Source: an uncultured Chloroflexales bacterium | GTDB taxonomy: Bacteria > Chloroflexota > Chloroflexia > Chloroflexales > Chloroflexaceae | Reading direction: 5' to 3' | DNA length: 64,000 bases | Assembly: GCA_937918935.1 (NCBI GenBank) | Contig: CAKZSI010000028.1 | Location: 124,001-188,000 of the forward strand | Shown here: piece after piece, positions 41,848 through 51,045 of the stretch | Position numbering within the stretch: the stretch's first letter is position 1 | How the letters are laid out: every line of letters begins with the position of its first letter | Notes under the pieces: generated by a model | The model's database searches: none | Seen by the model: the letters and a program-made list of their open reading frames with translations, nothing else | What the model was told of the DNA's origin: nothing | Program-made: the position numbers and the translations under genes

Positions 41848-42729
41848 TCAGGCGGCCATCATCGGGCTGCGGGTGGCCATGTTGCGCAGTCGGGCGATCC
41901 GCTCACTGGTATCGGGGTGGGTGCGGAACAATCCAGCCAGCCCGCCCATCAGCGGATTAATGATATACAGATGCGCGGTGGCGGGGCTCGTCTCCATCGG
42001 CAGGCGCCCGGCGGCCCACTCCAGCTTCTCCAGAGCGCTGGCCAGGGGCAGCGGATCGCCGAGGATGCGAGCGCCGCCGGCATCGGCCAGGTACTCGCGC
42101 GAACGTGAGATGGCCATCTGGATGATCACTGCGGCGATGGGCGCGAGGATGATCATCAGAATGCCGCCGACCATCTCGGCGATGCCGCCGTTATCGTCAT
42201 CGCTCTGCCCGGTAAGACCGGCGAATATCATGCCCCACATCGCTATATCGGCCAGCATCGTGACAGCGCCGGCGATCGTCGCGGCGATACTGGAGACCAG
42301 CGTATCGCGATGCTTGATGTGGGCAAGTTCGTGGGCAATCACTCCGGCCAGTTCGTCGCGGGTGAGCAGGCGGGCGATGCCGGTAGTTACCGCCACCGCG
42401 CCATTGGCAGGGTTGCGACCCGTGGCAAAGGCGTTGGGCGTCTCGGTCTCGATAATGTAGACCCGCGGCCTGGGAATGCCCGCCCGCTGCGAAAGCACCT
42501 CGACCATCTCGTGCAGTTCCGGCGCCTCTGCCGGGCTGACCTCGCGAGCGCCGCTCATCCGCAATGCCAGTTTATCGGAGAACCACCACGCGCCCATATT
42601 CATCGCCATGGCGATGATCAGGGCGATGATCATCCCCACTTGCCCGCCCAGGGCGCCGCCGATCACAATGAACAGTGCCGTCAAGCCAGCCAGCAGAATT
42701 GTTGTCTTAAAGGTGTTCCAGATTCGCAT
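41848..42729 (-). CDS. htpX: HtpX-like membrane zinc metalloprotease
   Basis: The 293-residue M48 peptidase has two N-terminal membrane segments (about 8-50), the zinc motif VIAHELAHIKHRDT (about 130-143), two further membrane segments (about 150-200), and the third zinc ligand in SREYLADAGGA. HtpX degrades misfolded inner-membrane proteins with its active site on the cytosolic side. The start at 42729 (MRIWNTFKTTILLAGL) is the normal N-terminus. Upstream frame covers repeat sequence. Length agrees with the family. The gene is preceded on its strand by the response regulator, 250 bp upstream. Confidence 0.93.
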   Translation of the reverse strand: MRIWNTFKTTILLAGLTALFIVIGGALGGQVGMIIALIIAMAMNMGAWWFSDKLALRMSGAREVSPAEAPELHEMVEVLSQRAGIPRPRVYIIETETPNAFATGRNPANGAVAVTTGIARLLTRDELAGVIAHELAHIKHRDTLVSSIAATIAGAVTMLADIAMWGMIFAGLTGQSDDDNGGIAEMVGGILMIILAPIAAVIIQMAISRSREYLADAGGARILGDPLPLASALEKLEWAAGRLPMETSPATAHLYIINPLMGGLAGLFRTHPDTSERIARLRNMATRSPMMAA

Positions 42730-42979
42730 AGCCTCACCACTCCAGCATCGGTATGAACAGCAGTCTGTTACGATAACGCGACGTCGTCTTGACGGGAGGT
42801 GCAGGGGCCAGGCCCCTCCGCACCTCCCCTGCAGGGGGAAATCAAGTTGTAAGCAATACTGGTTATACCTGATGCTTGTGATGGGCAAAAGAGCGCTGCT
42901 ACCCCCGTGCCGGGGGGAGAATCTCACCCGTTGGTTTCGTCAGAGATGTGAACCTGACCGGAACAGGGCGACCGGCCCC

Positions 42980-43648
42980 TCAGAGCATATCCGGCGGGGG
43001 AACCAGACCGCGCTGCACGGCGACAATGGCCGCCTGGGTGCGATTGCTCACGCCGAGCTTCTGGAAGATCTCGCTCAGGCGATTGCCGACGGTCTTTTCG
43101 GACAGGCTCAGTTTGAGGGCAATGGCGCGATTGTCGTCGCCCTGGGCCACCAGGGCCAGAATGTCGCGCTCGCGGGGGGTGAGCAGATCGGCGGAGACGG
43201 GGGCCGTATCGCCGCGCCGGAGCAGGTCGAGCACGCGGGCGGCGGCGCTGCCGGCCAGCGTCGCTTCGCCGCGATGGACCACCTGGATGGCTTCGATCAG
43301 TTCGCTTGAGTCAGCATCCTTGAGCAGGTAGGCGTTGGCCCCCGCGCGGAGGGCTTCGAGCACGGTTCGCTCATCGCGGTGCATCGTCAGCACGACGGTG
43401 CGTGTCTGCGGGCTGACGGCGGCGATCTGGCGCGCCGCCTCGATGCCGGTGATGCCGGGCATGGAAATGTCGAGGATGGCAATGTCGGGTCGGTGCTGGC
43501 GGGCTCGGGACACCGCGGCAAGACCATCGCTCACCTCGGCCACCACTTTGAAGCCGCCCTTGCGCTCCAGCAACTCGCGCAGCCCCTGGCGGAACATCGT
43601 GTGGTCATCGGCGATAAGAATGGTAATTTGCTCGCTGCTCGTAGTCAT
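42980..43648 (-). CDS. NarL/LuxR-family response regulator
   Basis: The 222-residue protein has a receiver domain (about 8-125) with IADDHTMFR, the phospho-aspartate in IAILDISMPG, VVLTMHRDE and LLKDADSSE. A LuxR-type helix-turn-helix follows (about 155-215) with LTPRERDILALVAQGDDNRA and LSLSEKTVGNRLSEIFQKL. Phosphorylated dimers of this family bind DNA. No histidine kinase is adjacent, so it is an orphan in this window. GAGGATC precedes the ATG at 43648. htpX lies downstream on the same strand, but the 250-bp gap makes a shared transcript uncertain. Confidence 0.92.
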   Translation of the reverse strand: MTTSSEQITILIADDHTMFRQGLRELLERKGGFKVVAEVSDGLAAVSRARQHRPDIAILDISMPGITGIEAARQIAAVSPQTRTVVLTMHRDERTVLEALRAGANAYLLKDADSSELIEAIQVVHRGEATLAGSAAARVLDLLRRGDTAPVSADLLTPRERDILALVAQGDDNRAIALKLSLSEKTVGNRLSEIFQKLGVSNRTQAAIVAVQRGLVPPPDML

Positions 43649-44210
43649 ATCAGATCCTCACTGGCCCGCTCTCGAATGGCAGGAACATAACGCGGTGCAG
43701 AATAACGATCGTGTCCCCTTGATCCGCGGAAACTGCTATTCAATGCCATGATACCACCTTCGCGAGGGTTTGGGAGGGCTCTGCACACCCAGACCCTCGC
43801 TCCTCGTCTTGCCGGGAAGTGAAAGCGCCGCATCAACCACTGAGCACCGGTTGAAGGAGGGTTGGGCACGGTGCGCAGGTTCGTAACGGTTTGCCGTGCT
43901 CTGCCCTCTTCCTGATCCTTCCCCCCTGGGGCAGGGAGTCCCGCCCCTGCCCCTGTTGGGCCAGGATTCGGTACAGGATGGCAGCGTAAGCGGAGTGCTG
44001 CGCAAATCTTCGCCCTCACCGTGATAGCGCATTACCGCTACGTTGTCACTGGCTGCGCCAGGTGAGGGCAGAACTTCGGGGGCCTGCGGCCCGCGCAACC
44101 TCCGCCAGAGGTAAAGTGATCAGGTAGAATTACGCCCCTTTGTCGTTACCGTGTAAAGTTAACATAAACATGACATCTACATCTGAAGGGCAATTGTTGC
44201 CGAAAAACGC

Positions 44211-44239
44211 TTGAAATGGTGGGGGCAGTGGGTTATAAT
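44211..44239 (+). promoter_or_regulatory. Main sigma-70 promoter of the dcw cluster
   Basis: TTGAAA (44211-44216) and a perfect TATAAT (44234-44239) are separated by the optimal 17 bp. Transcription would start near 44246, inside the GTGGG repeats, giving a leader of about 145 nt to the mraZ ATG. Confidence 0.85.
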
Positions 44240-44275
44240 GTGGGGCACAGTGGGGAAAAGTGGGACAAAGTGGGG
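44240..44275 (+). promoter_or_regulatory. MraZ operator: four GTGGG repeats every 10 bp
   Basis: GTGGGG, GTGGGG, GTGGGA and GTGGGG begin at 44240, 44250, 44260 and 44270, exactly one helical turn apart and directly behind the -10 hexamer. Two further GTGGG units lie at 44219 and 44228 between the hexamers. MraZ proteins repress the dcw cluster by binding such direct repeats, so this is almost certainly an autoregulatory site. Confidence 0.88.
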
Positions 44276-44390
44276 ATAGAACACACGTTCGTATCACATT
44301 TGCAAACGGCCCCACGCCGTACAGGTCTTTCCGGCGGCGTGTGTGAGTCGGAGTCGCAGCGCGACGATGCGAACGTTCGGGGCCAGGTCA

Positions 44391-44822
44391 ATGTTCCTGG
44401 GCGAGTTCGAGCATACCATCGACGAGAAGGGCCGCGTCGCCATTCCGGCACGCTTCCGCGAGGAGCTGGGCGAGGGCTTCGTGTTGACCCGGGGCTTCGA
44501 TGTGTGCTTGCAGGGGTTCCCGCGCCCGATCTGGCAGCAACTCTCGGATCGGATCAGCAGCCTGCCGATTTCCAGCGCCGAGGCGCGCAATATGCGCCGC
44601 ATCCTCTTCGGCTCCGCCGCTGAAGTGGAGATTGACCGTCAGGGCCGTATCCTCATTCCCCAGAACCTGCGCGAATATGCCGGGCTTGCCGAACAAGTTG
44701 TGATTACGGGGATGAACACGTATTTCGAACTCTGGTCCAGCGAACGCTGGCGCGAGGTGCAGTCCAATCTGGCCGACAATGGCGCGGCGATTGCTGAGCA
44801 GTGGGCCAATCTGGGGATCTGA
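44391..44822 (+). CDS. mraZ: Transcriptional regulator MraZ
   Basis: The 143-residue protein begins at ATG 44391 as MFLGEFEHTIDEKGRVAIPA, the usual start of MraZ. It has two AbrB/SpoVT-like swapped-hairpin halves with DEKGRVAIPARFREEL and DRQGRILIPQNLREYA. MraZ forms ring-shaped oligomers and represses the division and cell-wall cluster from TGGG repeats, which are present just upstream. An earlier in-frame start at 44343 would add 16 Ser/Arg-rich residues that are not expected in the family. It is the first gene of the dcw cluster; rsmH follows after 175 bp. Confidence 0.95.
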   Translation: MFLGEFEHTIDEKGRVAIPARFREELGEGFVLTRGFDVCLQGFPRPIWQQLSDRISSLPISSAEARNMRRILFGSAAEVEIDRQGRILIPQNLREYAGLAEQVVITGMNTYFELWSSERWREVQSNLADNGAAIAEQWANLGI

Positions 44823-44898
44823 GAGGCGCCAGGGTTCCGCGCGGGAGGGTCCGGGAGGAAGCGTCCCTTCGGTTGGAAGGGAACCGCAGCTCGCCGTG

Positions 44899-44940
44899 GC
44901 AGGATCTGGGATGGCTCCGCCCTCCCAGAAAGAAATCCAG
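44899..44940. repeat. Repeat module B between mraZ and rsmH
   Basis: GCAGGATCTGGGATGGC and GCCCTCCCAGAAAGAAATCC form the second-module hairpin with its CCAGAAA tail. Confidence 0.55.
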
Positions 44941-44997
44941 ATAACCCTGGTGCTCCGGGTGGACCTCAGAGCTGCGTACTGGACGTGAAAGGGCCAT

Positions 44998-46053
44998 ATG
45001 GTGCTGGTCAGGGGCAATAGTTGGCAACTGGCGCTTGCCTCACGCCTGCCGGTGGAGGGGCCGGCGCACACTTGTGCGTCCTGGCCGGCGGGTCACGCCG
45101 TCAGATGGGCGCTCGACCAGCCCGAACCGGCTGCGTTTCACCATGTTCCGGTGCTGTTAGAGGCGGTGCTTGAGGGGCTGCGCCCCGCGCCGGGCGCCAC
45201 GCTGATCGACGCGACGGTTGGCGGCGGCGGGCACGCCCTGGCGCTCCTCCGCGCGGCGCAACCCGGTGGCCGGCTCCTGGGTATTGACGCCGATCCAGCC
45301 GCTCTCGCCGCCGCCCACGCCCGCCTTACCGCCGCGGGCCTGCCCCCCGGCAGCTTTGTGCTGCACCACGGGCGCTTTGCCGACCTTCGGGCAATCGCGA
45401 CGGCTCACGGCTTTGATACGGTTGATGCCGTTCTGCTCGACCTGGGCGTCTCCTCGCACCAGCTTGACACCCCGCAACGGGGCTTCAGCTTCTCCGCCGA
45501 GGGGCCGCTCGATATGCGCCTGAACCCCACTGGCGGCCCGACCGCCGCCGATCTGGTTAATCGGCTCGGTGAGCACGAACTGGCCGATCTGATCTACCGC
45601 TACGGCGAAGAACGCGCCTCGCGCCGCATCGCCCGCCTGATCGTCGAGCGGCGACGTCAGGCGCCCATCACGACCACCGCTGACCTGGCCAACCTCGTGC
45701 TCCGCGCGGTCGGACGGGGCGGGCGCGAGCGGATTCACCCCGCCACGCGTACTTTTCAGGCCCTGCGTATCGCCGTGAACCGTGAACTCGAGCAACTCGA
45801 GGCGGCGCTGCCTCAGGCCGTGGAGTTGTTGCGCCCCGGCGGTCGCATGGCGGTGATCAGCTTCCATTCGCTCGAGGATCGTATTGTGAAGCAGTTCTTC
45901 CGCGCCGAGTCGGGCTATGGCGGCAGCGCCAACGAGCGCCCGCCGCGCCTGACGATTATTACTCGAAAACCCATCGAGGCCGGCGCAACCGAGGTTGCTG
46001 CCAATCCTCGCGCCCGCAGCGCCCGCCTGCGGGTCGCCGAACGTTGCGCCTGA
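44998..46053 (+). CDS. rsmH: 16S rRNA (cytosine1402-N4)-methyltransferase RsmH
   Basis: The 351-residue protein has the family start [14 protein letters not shown] after a 47-residue extension, the SAM-binding [14 protein letters not shown] and [11 protein letters not shown], then [25 protein letters not shown] and the late [16 protein letters not shown]. It methylates C1402 of 16S rRNA together with RsmI. GAAAGGG precedes the ATG at 44998 at a suitable distance, so the long N-terminus is kept, though a downstream start would give the normal family length. The ftsL gene follows 37 bp later. Confidence 0.93.
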   Translation: MVLVRGNSWQLALASRLPVEGPAHTCASWPAGHAVRWALDQPEPAAFHHVPVLLEAVLEGLRPAPGATLIDATVGGGGHALALLRAAQPGGRLLGIDADPAALAAAHARLTAAGLPPGSFVLHHGRFADLRAIATAHGFDTVDAVLLDLGVSSHQLDTPQRGFSFSAEGPLDMRLNPTGGPTAADLVNRLGEHELADLIYRYGEERASRRIARLIVERRRQAPITTTADLANLVLRAVGRGGRERIHPATRTFQALRIAVNRELEQLEAALPQAVELLRPGGRMAVISFHSLEDRIVKQFFRAESGYGGSANERPPRLTIITRKPIEAGATEVAANPRARSARLRVAERCA

Positions 46054-46090
46054 GCTTCGTCGCTCGGGCACAGGAGACAGGAGCTTGCAG

Positions 46091-46480
46091 ATGGCCGTCA
46101 ATTCACGTCGCATTTCGTCCATTGAAGGCGCCCGCGCGCGGCGCCTGGCCCTGCCTCGCTACCTGCGCCTCGATGGTGCGCGCTATCTGCTCGGGCTGGT
46201 GATCCTCCTGTGCCTGATGAGCCTGATCGTCCTGGTGCAGACCGGCGTGGTCGCTACCCGGGGGTACGCCATCAGTACCCTCGAGACGCAAAAAGTGAAC
46301 CTGCTGCGCGAGCGCACCCGGCTTCAGGAACGGCAGGCCCGCGCCCAGTCGCTGGAGCGCATCCGCCGCCGCGCCGAGCAGATCGGTATGCTGCCGGTGC
46401 AAGAATGGCAGATCCGCTACATCGAATTGCCTGCCGCAGTGACGCCGCCGCTGGTTCCCCCTGACGCTGGTTCCAAATGA
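46091..46480 (+). CDS. ftsL: FtsL-like division protein
   Basis: The 129-residue protein has a basic cytosolic start (about 1-32), one membrane segment (LLGLVILLCLMSLIVLVQTG, about 33-52) and a short outer coiled coil (LETQKVNLLRERTRLQERQA, about 62-81) with a heptad of Leu. A short tail follows. The topology and the position between rsmH and the PBP gene match FtsL, which joins FtsB and FtsQ to activate FtsWI. Sequence is poorly conserved in this family, so the call rests on topology and context. The start at 46091 follows AGGAGCTTGCAG. Confidence 0.8.
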   Translation: MAVNSRRISSIEGARARRLALPRYLRLDGARYLLGLVILLCLMSLIVLVQTGVVATRGYAISTLETQKVNLLRERTRLQERQARAQSLERIRRRAEQIGMLPVQEWQIRYIELPAAVTPPLVPPDAGSK

Positions 46481-46532
46481 CAGAAGGCAGGGACAACCCA
46501 CAGGGATCCAGGCTCGCAAGCGTAGAGGACTT

Positions 46533-48344
46533 ATGAGCGCCCAGAGCACATCTCGCCTCAACCAGCACGCCGGGGTTGCCGCCGGCAGATCGTGGGTGCG
46601 CCTCTCACGCTGGCGCATCAATGTGCTGCTCTTTCTCTGCCTGCTGTTGATCGCCCGCATCGTGCTGCGCCTCGGCGAGTTGCAGGTGCTGCGCCACGCC
46701 GAGTTGCGTGACCTGGCCAATCGCGAGATTGCCCAACAGATCACCCTCATGCCCACCCGGGGCATAATCACCGATCGTCTGGGGAACGTTCTGGCCATTG
46801 ATGTTGACCGCGAGAGCCTCTGGGTGGTGCCGTCGCAGGTGAACCAGGAACGGGCGCCTCGCCTCGCGCTCACCCTCTCGACCCTGGTCGGCAAGCCCGC
46901 CGAGGAGATCCTGGCTGCCCTCACCGCCACCGATCGCTACTGGCTGCCGGTGGCTCGCTGGCTCGAACCCGAGGTGGCCGCCCAGATCGAGACGCTCAAC
47001 GAACCGGGCCTGCGGCTGGAGTACGAGCCGCACAGGGTCTACCCGCAGGGGACGCTGGCGGCCCACGTGGTCGGCGCAGTCAACTTCAATGGCGATGGGA
47101 TCAGCGGGATCGAGGCCTTCTACAACTCGCAACTCAAGGGGATAACCGGCACGCTGGAGGCCGAGTTCGACGGCGCCCGCAATCCCATCGCCATTGCGCC
47201 CTCTCGGACCGTGCCGCCGCGCAATGGGATCAATATCCAGACCACCCTTGATCCCTTTATCCAGTACATGATCGAGCGCGAGTTGAAGAAGGCGATCGAG
47301 GCGCACAACGCCGACGGCGGCTCGATTATCGTGATGGACCCGCGCACCGGGGCCATTCGGGGGATGGCAAACTGGCCCATCTTCGACCCGAATCGCTATG
47401 GCGATTATGCTCCGGAGATCTACGGTCGCAATCCTGCGATCAGCAATCTTTATGAACCAGGCAGTACCTTCAAGATTATGACCGTGTCGGTCGGGTTGCA
47501 GGCGCGGGCCTTTACCGCCGATACCACCGTGAACGACACCGGTGTGATCTACCGTTATGGCTACTCGCTTAGCAACTGGAACAGCGGCGCCAATGGCGCC
47601 CTGACGCCCGAAAAGGTGCTGTATTTTTCCAGCAACGTCGGCGCGCTGCAACTGAGTGAACTGACCGGTCCCGAGAAGTTTTATGCCCTCCTCCACGATT
47701 TCGGCTTCGGGCGCCCTACCGGGATCGATCTCGGCGGTGAGGAGCAGGGTCTGGTCAATAGTTGGGGCAGCCCGACATACAACGATCTGAACTTTCTGAC
47801 CAACGCCTATGGCCAGGGCATCTCCGTCACCCCCTTGCAGATGGTGCAGGCCATGGCGGCCATCGCCAATGATGGGGTGATGATGCGGCCCTACGTCGTT
47901 GAACGCCGCTGCGATGGATCCGTCTGCACCGATACTGAGCCGGTAGAGGCCGGACGGCCGGTTGAGCCGGGGGTGGCCTGGACGGTGCGGCGGATGCTGG
48001 TGCATTCCGCCAACCATTACGCGCCCGTGGTGTGGGCCCCGATCACCGGCAGTTATGCCGATACCTGGCTCGTGCCCGGCTATCGCGTCGGAGCGAAGAC
48101 GGGCACCTCCAGCATCCCGATCGAGGGTGGGGGCTACGATCCCAACTATACCATCGGCTCGGTGCTGGGCTTTGGGCCGCTTGACAATGCCCACTTTGCC
48201 GTGCTGGTCAAGATTGACCGGCCCAAAGACGATATCTGGGGCGTTGGCACCGCCATCCCGGTTTTCTACAAGGTGATGGACGAGTTGCTGCGCTACGAAC
48301 GCCTCCCGCCCGATCCGGCCCTGGTTGATCCGGGGCAGTCCTAG
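46533..48344 (+). CDS. ftsI: Division transpeptidase FtsI (class B PBP)
   Basis: The 603-residue protein has one membrane segment (about 29-47), a dimerisation/pedestal domain (about 60-240) and the transpeptidase domain. That domain carries the nucleophile motif STFK (Ser311, Lys314), SSN in the YFSSNVGAL stretch, and KTGTS (from Lys522). It cross-links septal peptidoglycan outside the membrane with FtsW. There is no obvious PASTA domain, so it is nearer to the FtsI/PBP3 form. AGAGGAC lies before the ATG at 46533. murF follows directly; murE, often found here in other bacteria, is missing. Confidence 0.93.
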   Translation: MSAQSTSRLNQHAGVAAGRSWVRLSRWRINVLLFLCLLLIARIVLRLGELQVLRHAELRDLANREIAQQITLMPTRGIITDRLGNVLAIDVDRESLWVVPSQVNQERAPRLALTLSTLVGKPAEEILAALTATDRYWLPVARWLEPEVAAQIETLNEPGLRLEYEPHRVYPQGTLAAHVVGAVNFNGDGISGIEAFYNSQLKGITGTLEAEFDGARNPIAIAPSRTVPPRNGINIQTTLDPFIQYMIERELKKAIEAHNADGGSIIVMDPRTGAIRGMANWPIFDPNRYGDYAPEIYGRNPAISNLYEPGSTFKIMTVSVGLQARAFTADTTVNDTGVIYRYGYSLSNWNSGANGALTPEKVLYFSSNVGALQLSELTGPEKFYALLHDFGFGRPTGIDLGGEEQGLVNSWGSPTYNDLNFLTNAYGQGISVTPLQMVQAMAAIANDGVMMRPYVVERRCDGSVCTDTEPVEAGRPVEPGVAWTVRRMLVHSANHYAPVVWAPITGSYADTWLVPGYRVGAKTGTSSIPIEGGGYDPNYTIGSVLGFGPLDNAHFAVLVKIDRPKDDIWGVGTAIPVFYKVMDELLRYERLPPDPALVDPGQS

Positions 48345-48467
48345 CGGGCGCCGGTCTATCAGCTTCTTCTCATCAGGCGCGGTTTCGCCGCGGCGCATGA
48401 GGAAGGGGAACATGGACTATAATTGCCCTCGACTTTCCCCTGGCTTCCACGGGGTTCGGAGGGCAAG

Positions 48468-49946
48468 GTGTTGCAGTTGTTTGATGTCTTGATTGGGGTG
48501 CAGCCGCGCTGGTCGCGCACGCCGCCGCCGCTCCCGTCCGCATGGCAAACGCTGAGCTTCGGCGAGGTGGTGACCGACTCGCGGGAGGTGGAGCCTGGAA
48601 CGCTCTTCCTCGCCCTGGCGGGCGAACGCACCGATGGACATAATTTTCTGGCCGATGTGCTGGCGCGCGGCGCGAAGGGGGCTCTGGTCACCCGCGCTGC
48701 GGTCGAGGCCCGACGCTCGGCCCTCGGCGGGGTCGCCCGCCCCTGGGTCATCGTCGAGCCCGCCACTGCCGAGGGCCTGGCCGATGCGCCGCCCGATGCG
48801 TGCCTGCTCATCGCCGTAGACGACCCGCTGATGGCCGTTCAGCGCCTGGCCGTCTACCATCGCCGAAAGCTCGCGCCTACCGTTGTTGGTATCACCGGAA
48901 GCGTGGGCAAGACCTCCACTAAGGAGGTTGTGGCGGCCGTGTTGAGCCGCCGTTTCCGAACCTTAAAAAGTAAACGCAGTTTTAATAGCGAGGCCACCCT
49001 TCCGACCTCCCTGCTCCGGTTGACGCCCGACCACGATGTCGCCGTGCTGGAGATGGGGATGTGGGCGCCGGGCGAGATCCGCTTCCTGGCGGCGCTTGCC
49101 CGGCCCCGGGTCGGGATTGTGACCAACGTCGGCCCGTCGCATCTCGAACGCCTCGGCAGCCTTGAGGCCATCGGCTGGGCCAAGAGCGAGTTGCCCGAGA
49201 GTCTCCCCGCCGAGGGCTGGGCCATTCTCAACGCCGATGATCCGCGCGTGCGGGCTATGGCCACGGCTACGTCGGCCCGCGTCTTTACCTACGGCTGCTC
49301 CGCCGATGCCGACCTGCGCGCCGACGCGATCACCAGCTTTGGCCTCGAGGGGATCGCCTTTGTCGTCCATCACGCCGGCGCCAGTGTGTCGCTCCGTTTG
49401 CCCATGATCGGCAGACATAACGTGTACACCGCCCTGGCCGCGGCGAGCGCCGGCCTGGTGCTCGGTATGAGTTGGCACGAGATTATTGAGGGTCTCTGTG
49501 ACCTGCAAGCCGACTCGCGCGTCAATGTGATGACCACCCCCGCTGGCGCGACCCTGATTGACGATAGCTACAATGCTGCGCCGGTCTCGACTCTCGCGGC
49601 CCTCGATGTGCTGGCCGACCTCGATGGTCCCCGCGTTGCCATTCTCGGCGATATGCTGGAGCTTGGCCCGCTCGAGGAAGAAGGGCACCGCCGCGTCGGG
49701 CGCCGGGTCGCCGGGGTCGCCGAGCGACTGATTACCCTGGGGCCACGGGCGCGCTGGATTGCTGATGAGGCCCTGGCGGCCGGGATGCCCCCCGAAGGGG
49801 TGCTCGCCTGCAGCCGTCACGAGGAAGTGGTCGCCGCCGCACGACTGCTGCTGGCCCCCGGCGTTCGCGTGCTGGTCAAAGGCTCGCGCGCCATGGAGAT
49901 GGAACGCATCGTCGCAGCGCTGCAACGGCGATCGGAGGAGGAGTGA
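48468..49946 (+). CDS. murF: UDP-MurNAc-tripeptide:D-Ala-D-Ala ligase MurF
   Basis: The 492-residue protein has the three Mur ligase domains: UDP-substrate binding (about 1-130, with VVTDSREVEPGTLFLAL), the ATPase core with GSVGKTST (144-151), SFNSEATLP, VLEMGMWAPGEI and NADDPRVRAM, and the C-terminal domain with LIDDSYNAAPVS and ILGDMLELG. It adds D-Ala-D-Ala to the stem peptide in the cytoplasm. The start is GTG 48468 with GGAGGG upstream; the frame extends to 48423 without support. Its stop and the mraY start are separated by one base. Confidence 0.95.
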   Translation: MLQLFDVLIGVQPRWSRTPPPLPSAWQTLSFGEVVTDSREVEPGTLFLALAGERTDGHNFLADVLARGAKGALVTRAAVEARRSALGGVARPWVIVEPATAEGLADAPPDACLLIAVDDPLMAVQRLAVYHRRKLAPTVVGITGSVGKTSTKEVVAAVLSRRFRTLKSKRSFNSEATLPTSLLRLTPDHDVAVLEMGMWAPGEIRFLAALARPRVGIVTNVGPSHLERLGSLEAIGWAKSELPESLPAEGWAILNADDPRVRAMATATSARVFTYGCSADADLRADAITSFGLEGIAFVVHHAGASVSLRLPMIGRHNVYTALAAASAGLVLGMSWHEIIEGLCDLQADSRVNVMTTPAGATLIDDSYNAAPVSTLAALDVLADLDGPRVAILGDMLELGPLEEEGHRRVGRRVAGVAERLITLGPRARWIADEALAAGMPPEGVLACSRHEEVVAAARLLLAPGVRVLVKGSRAMEMERIVAALQRRSEEE

Positions 49947-49947
49947 G

Positions 49948-51045
49948 GTGGACGTCCTACGTGCGGTGCTGGTGCAGGATATGGCCCGCGCGCTGCTCCT
50001 TGCCGCAGCCGCGTTCGCGCTGACCCTGATCGTCGGCGCGTGGTACGTGCCGTTTGCCCGCCGGCACAAACTTGGCAAGCAGATCCGTGCCGATGGCCCC
50101 CAGAGCCACCTGACCAAGATGGGCACGCCGACGATGGGCGGGATTATGGTCGTCAGCACGGTGGTGTTGCTCACGGTGCTGTTCAATCTGGTGGATCGCT
50201 GGTCAATGCTGCTCCCTCTGGCCGTGCTGTTGAGCTTCGCTGTGCTCGGTGGGGTAGATGATTGGATGAGCCTGACCGGCTCCCGCTCCAAAACCTACGG
50301 CTTTACCGTCCGTTATAAGTTCTGGCTGATGATGGCCGTGGCCTTCATCGCCTCGCTGGCGCTCTACCTGCCGCCGCCGTTCGGCCTCGGCCACGAAGGG
50401 CGCTTGCAGATCCCCTTCGTTGGCGAGCGCGATATCGGGGTCTTCTTCATCCCCATCGCCACGCTGATCATCGTGTTTATCGCCAACGCGGTGAACCTGA
50501 CCGATGGCCTCGATAGTCTCGCCGGCTGGAACCTGACCCTGGCCTTCGGCGCCTATGGCGTGATGACCTTCCTCGCCGAGCCGCGCCTCACCAACCTGAT
50601 GGCCTTCAGTTTCACCCTGGTCGGGGCCTGCGCGGCCTTTCTCTGGTACAATGCCCATCCGGCGCAGGTCTTCATGGGCGATCTCGGCGCGCTGGCCCTC
50701 GGCGCAACCCTGGCAGTGGTCGCTCTGCAATCCCAGCAGTGGCTCTTGCTCCCGGTCGTCGGCTTCGTCTTCGTGGTTGAGGCCCTGTCGGTGATCATCC
50801 AGACCGGCTATTTCAAGTGGACGAAATGGCGCTACGGCCAGGGCCGCCGAGTGTTCAAGATGGCCCCGCTCCACCATCACTTCGAGTTGCTCGGCTGGAG
50901 CCAGGTGCAGGTGACCCAGCGGTTCGTGTTGATCGCTACGGTCGCGGCGATGATCGGCATCTCGCTGGCCATTCTCTTCGCGCCCCCGGCGCCAAAACAG
51001 GTCGAGCAGAATCCAACCACTCTCGTGGTCGAGACTAATCCGTAA
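49948..51045 (+). CDS. mraY: Phospho-MurNAc-pentapeptide transferase MraY
   Basis: The 365-residue membrane protein has about ten hydrophobic segments and the family motifs: the DGPQSHLTKMGTPTMGG region, NAVNLTDGLDSLAG with the acidic metal ligands, FMGDLGALALG, and the late PLHHHFELLGWSQ. It makes lipid I from UDP-MurNAc-pentapeptide and undecaprenyl phosphate. The start is GTG 49948 with GGAGGAG upstream (49934-49941); the longer frame lies inside murF. Its stop overlaps the murD start (TAATG). Confidence 0.95.
   Translation: MDVLRAVLVQDMARALLLAAAAFALTLIVGAWYVPFARRHKLGKQIRADGPQSHLTKMGTPTMGGIMVVSTVVLLTVLFNLVDRWSMLLPLAVLLSFAVLGGVDDWMSLTGSRSKTYGFTVRYKFWLMMAVAFIASLALYLPPPFGLGHEGRLQIPFVGERDIGVFFIPIATLIIVFIANAVNLTDGLDSLAGWNLTLAFGAYGVMTFLAEPRLTNLMAFSFTLVGACAAFLWYNAHPAQVFMGDLGALALGATLAVVALQSQQWLLLPVVGFVFVVEALSVIIQTGYFKWTKWRYGQGRRVFKMAPLHHHFELLGWSQVQVTQRFVLIATVAAMIGISLAILFAPPAPKQVEQNPTTLVVETNP

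Larger units (their letters stand above)
43649..44390. other. 742-bp region upstream of mraZ
   Basis: No gene is recognised. The left part has degraded GC-rich repeats, including a GAGGGTTTGGGAGGGC/CCCAGACCCTC hairpin near 43765-43798 and a GGGGCAGGG/CCCCTGCCCC hairpin near 43930. A sequence near 44067-44105 resembles one at about 5506-5545. The right part is AT-richer and contains the promoter and operator of the dcw cluster (44211-44275) and an untranslated leader up to 44391. Confidence 0.6.
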
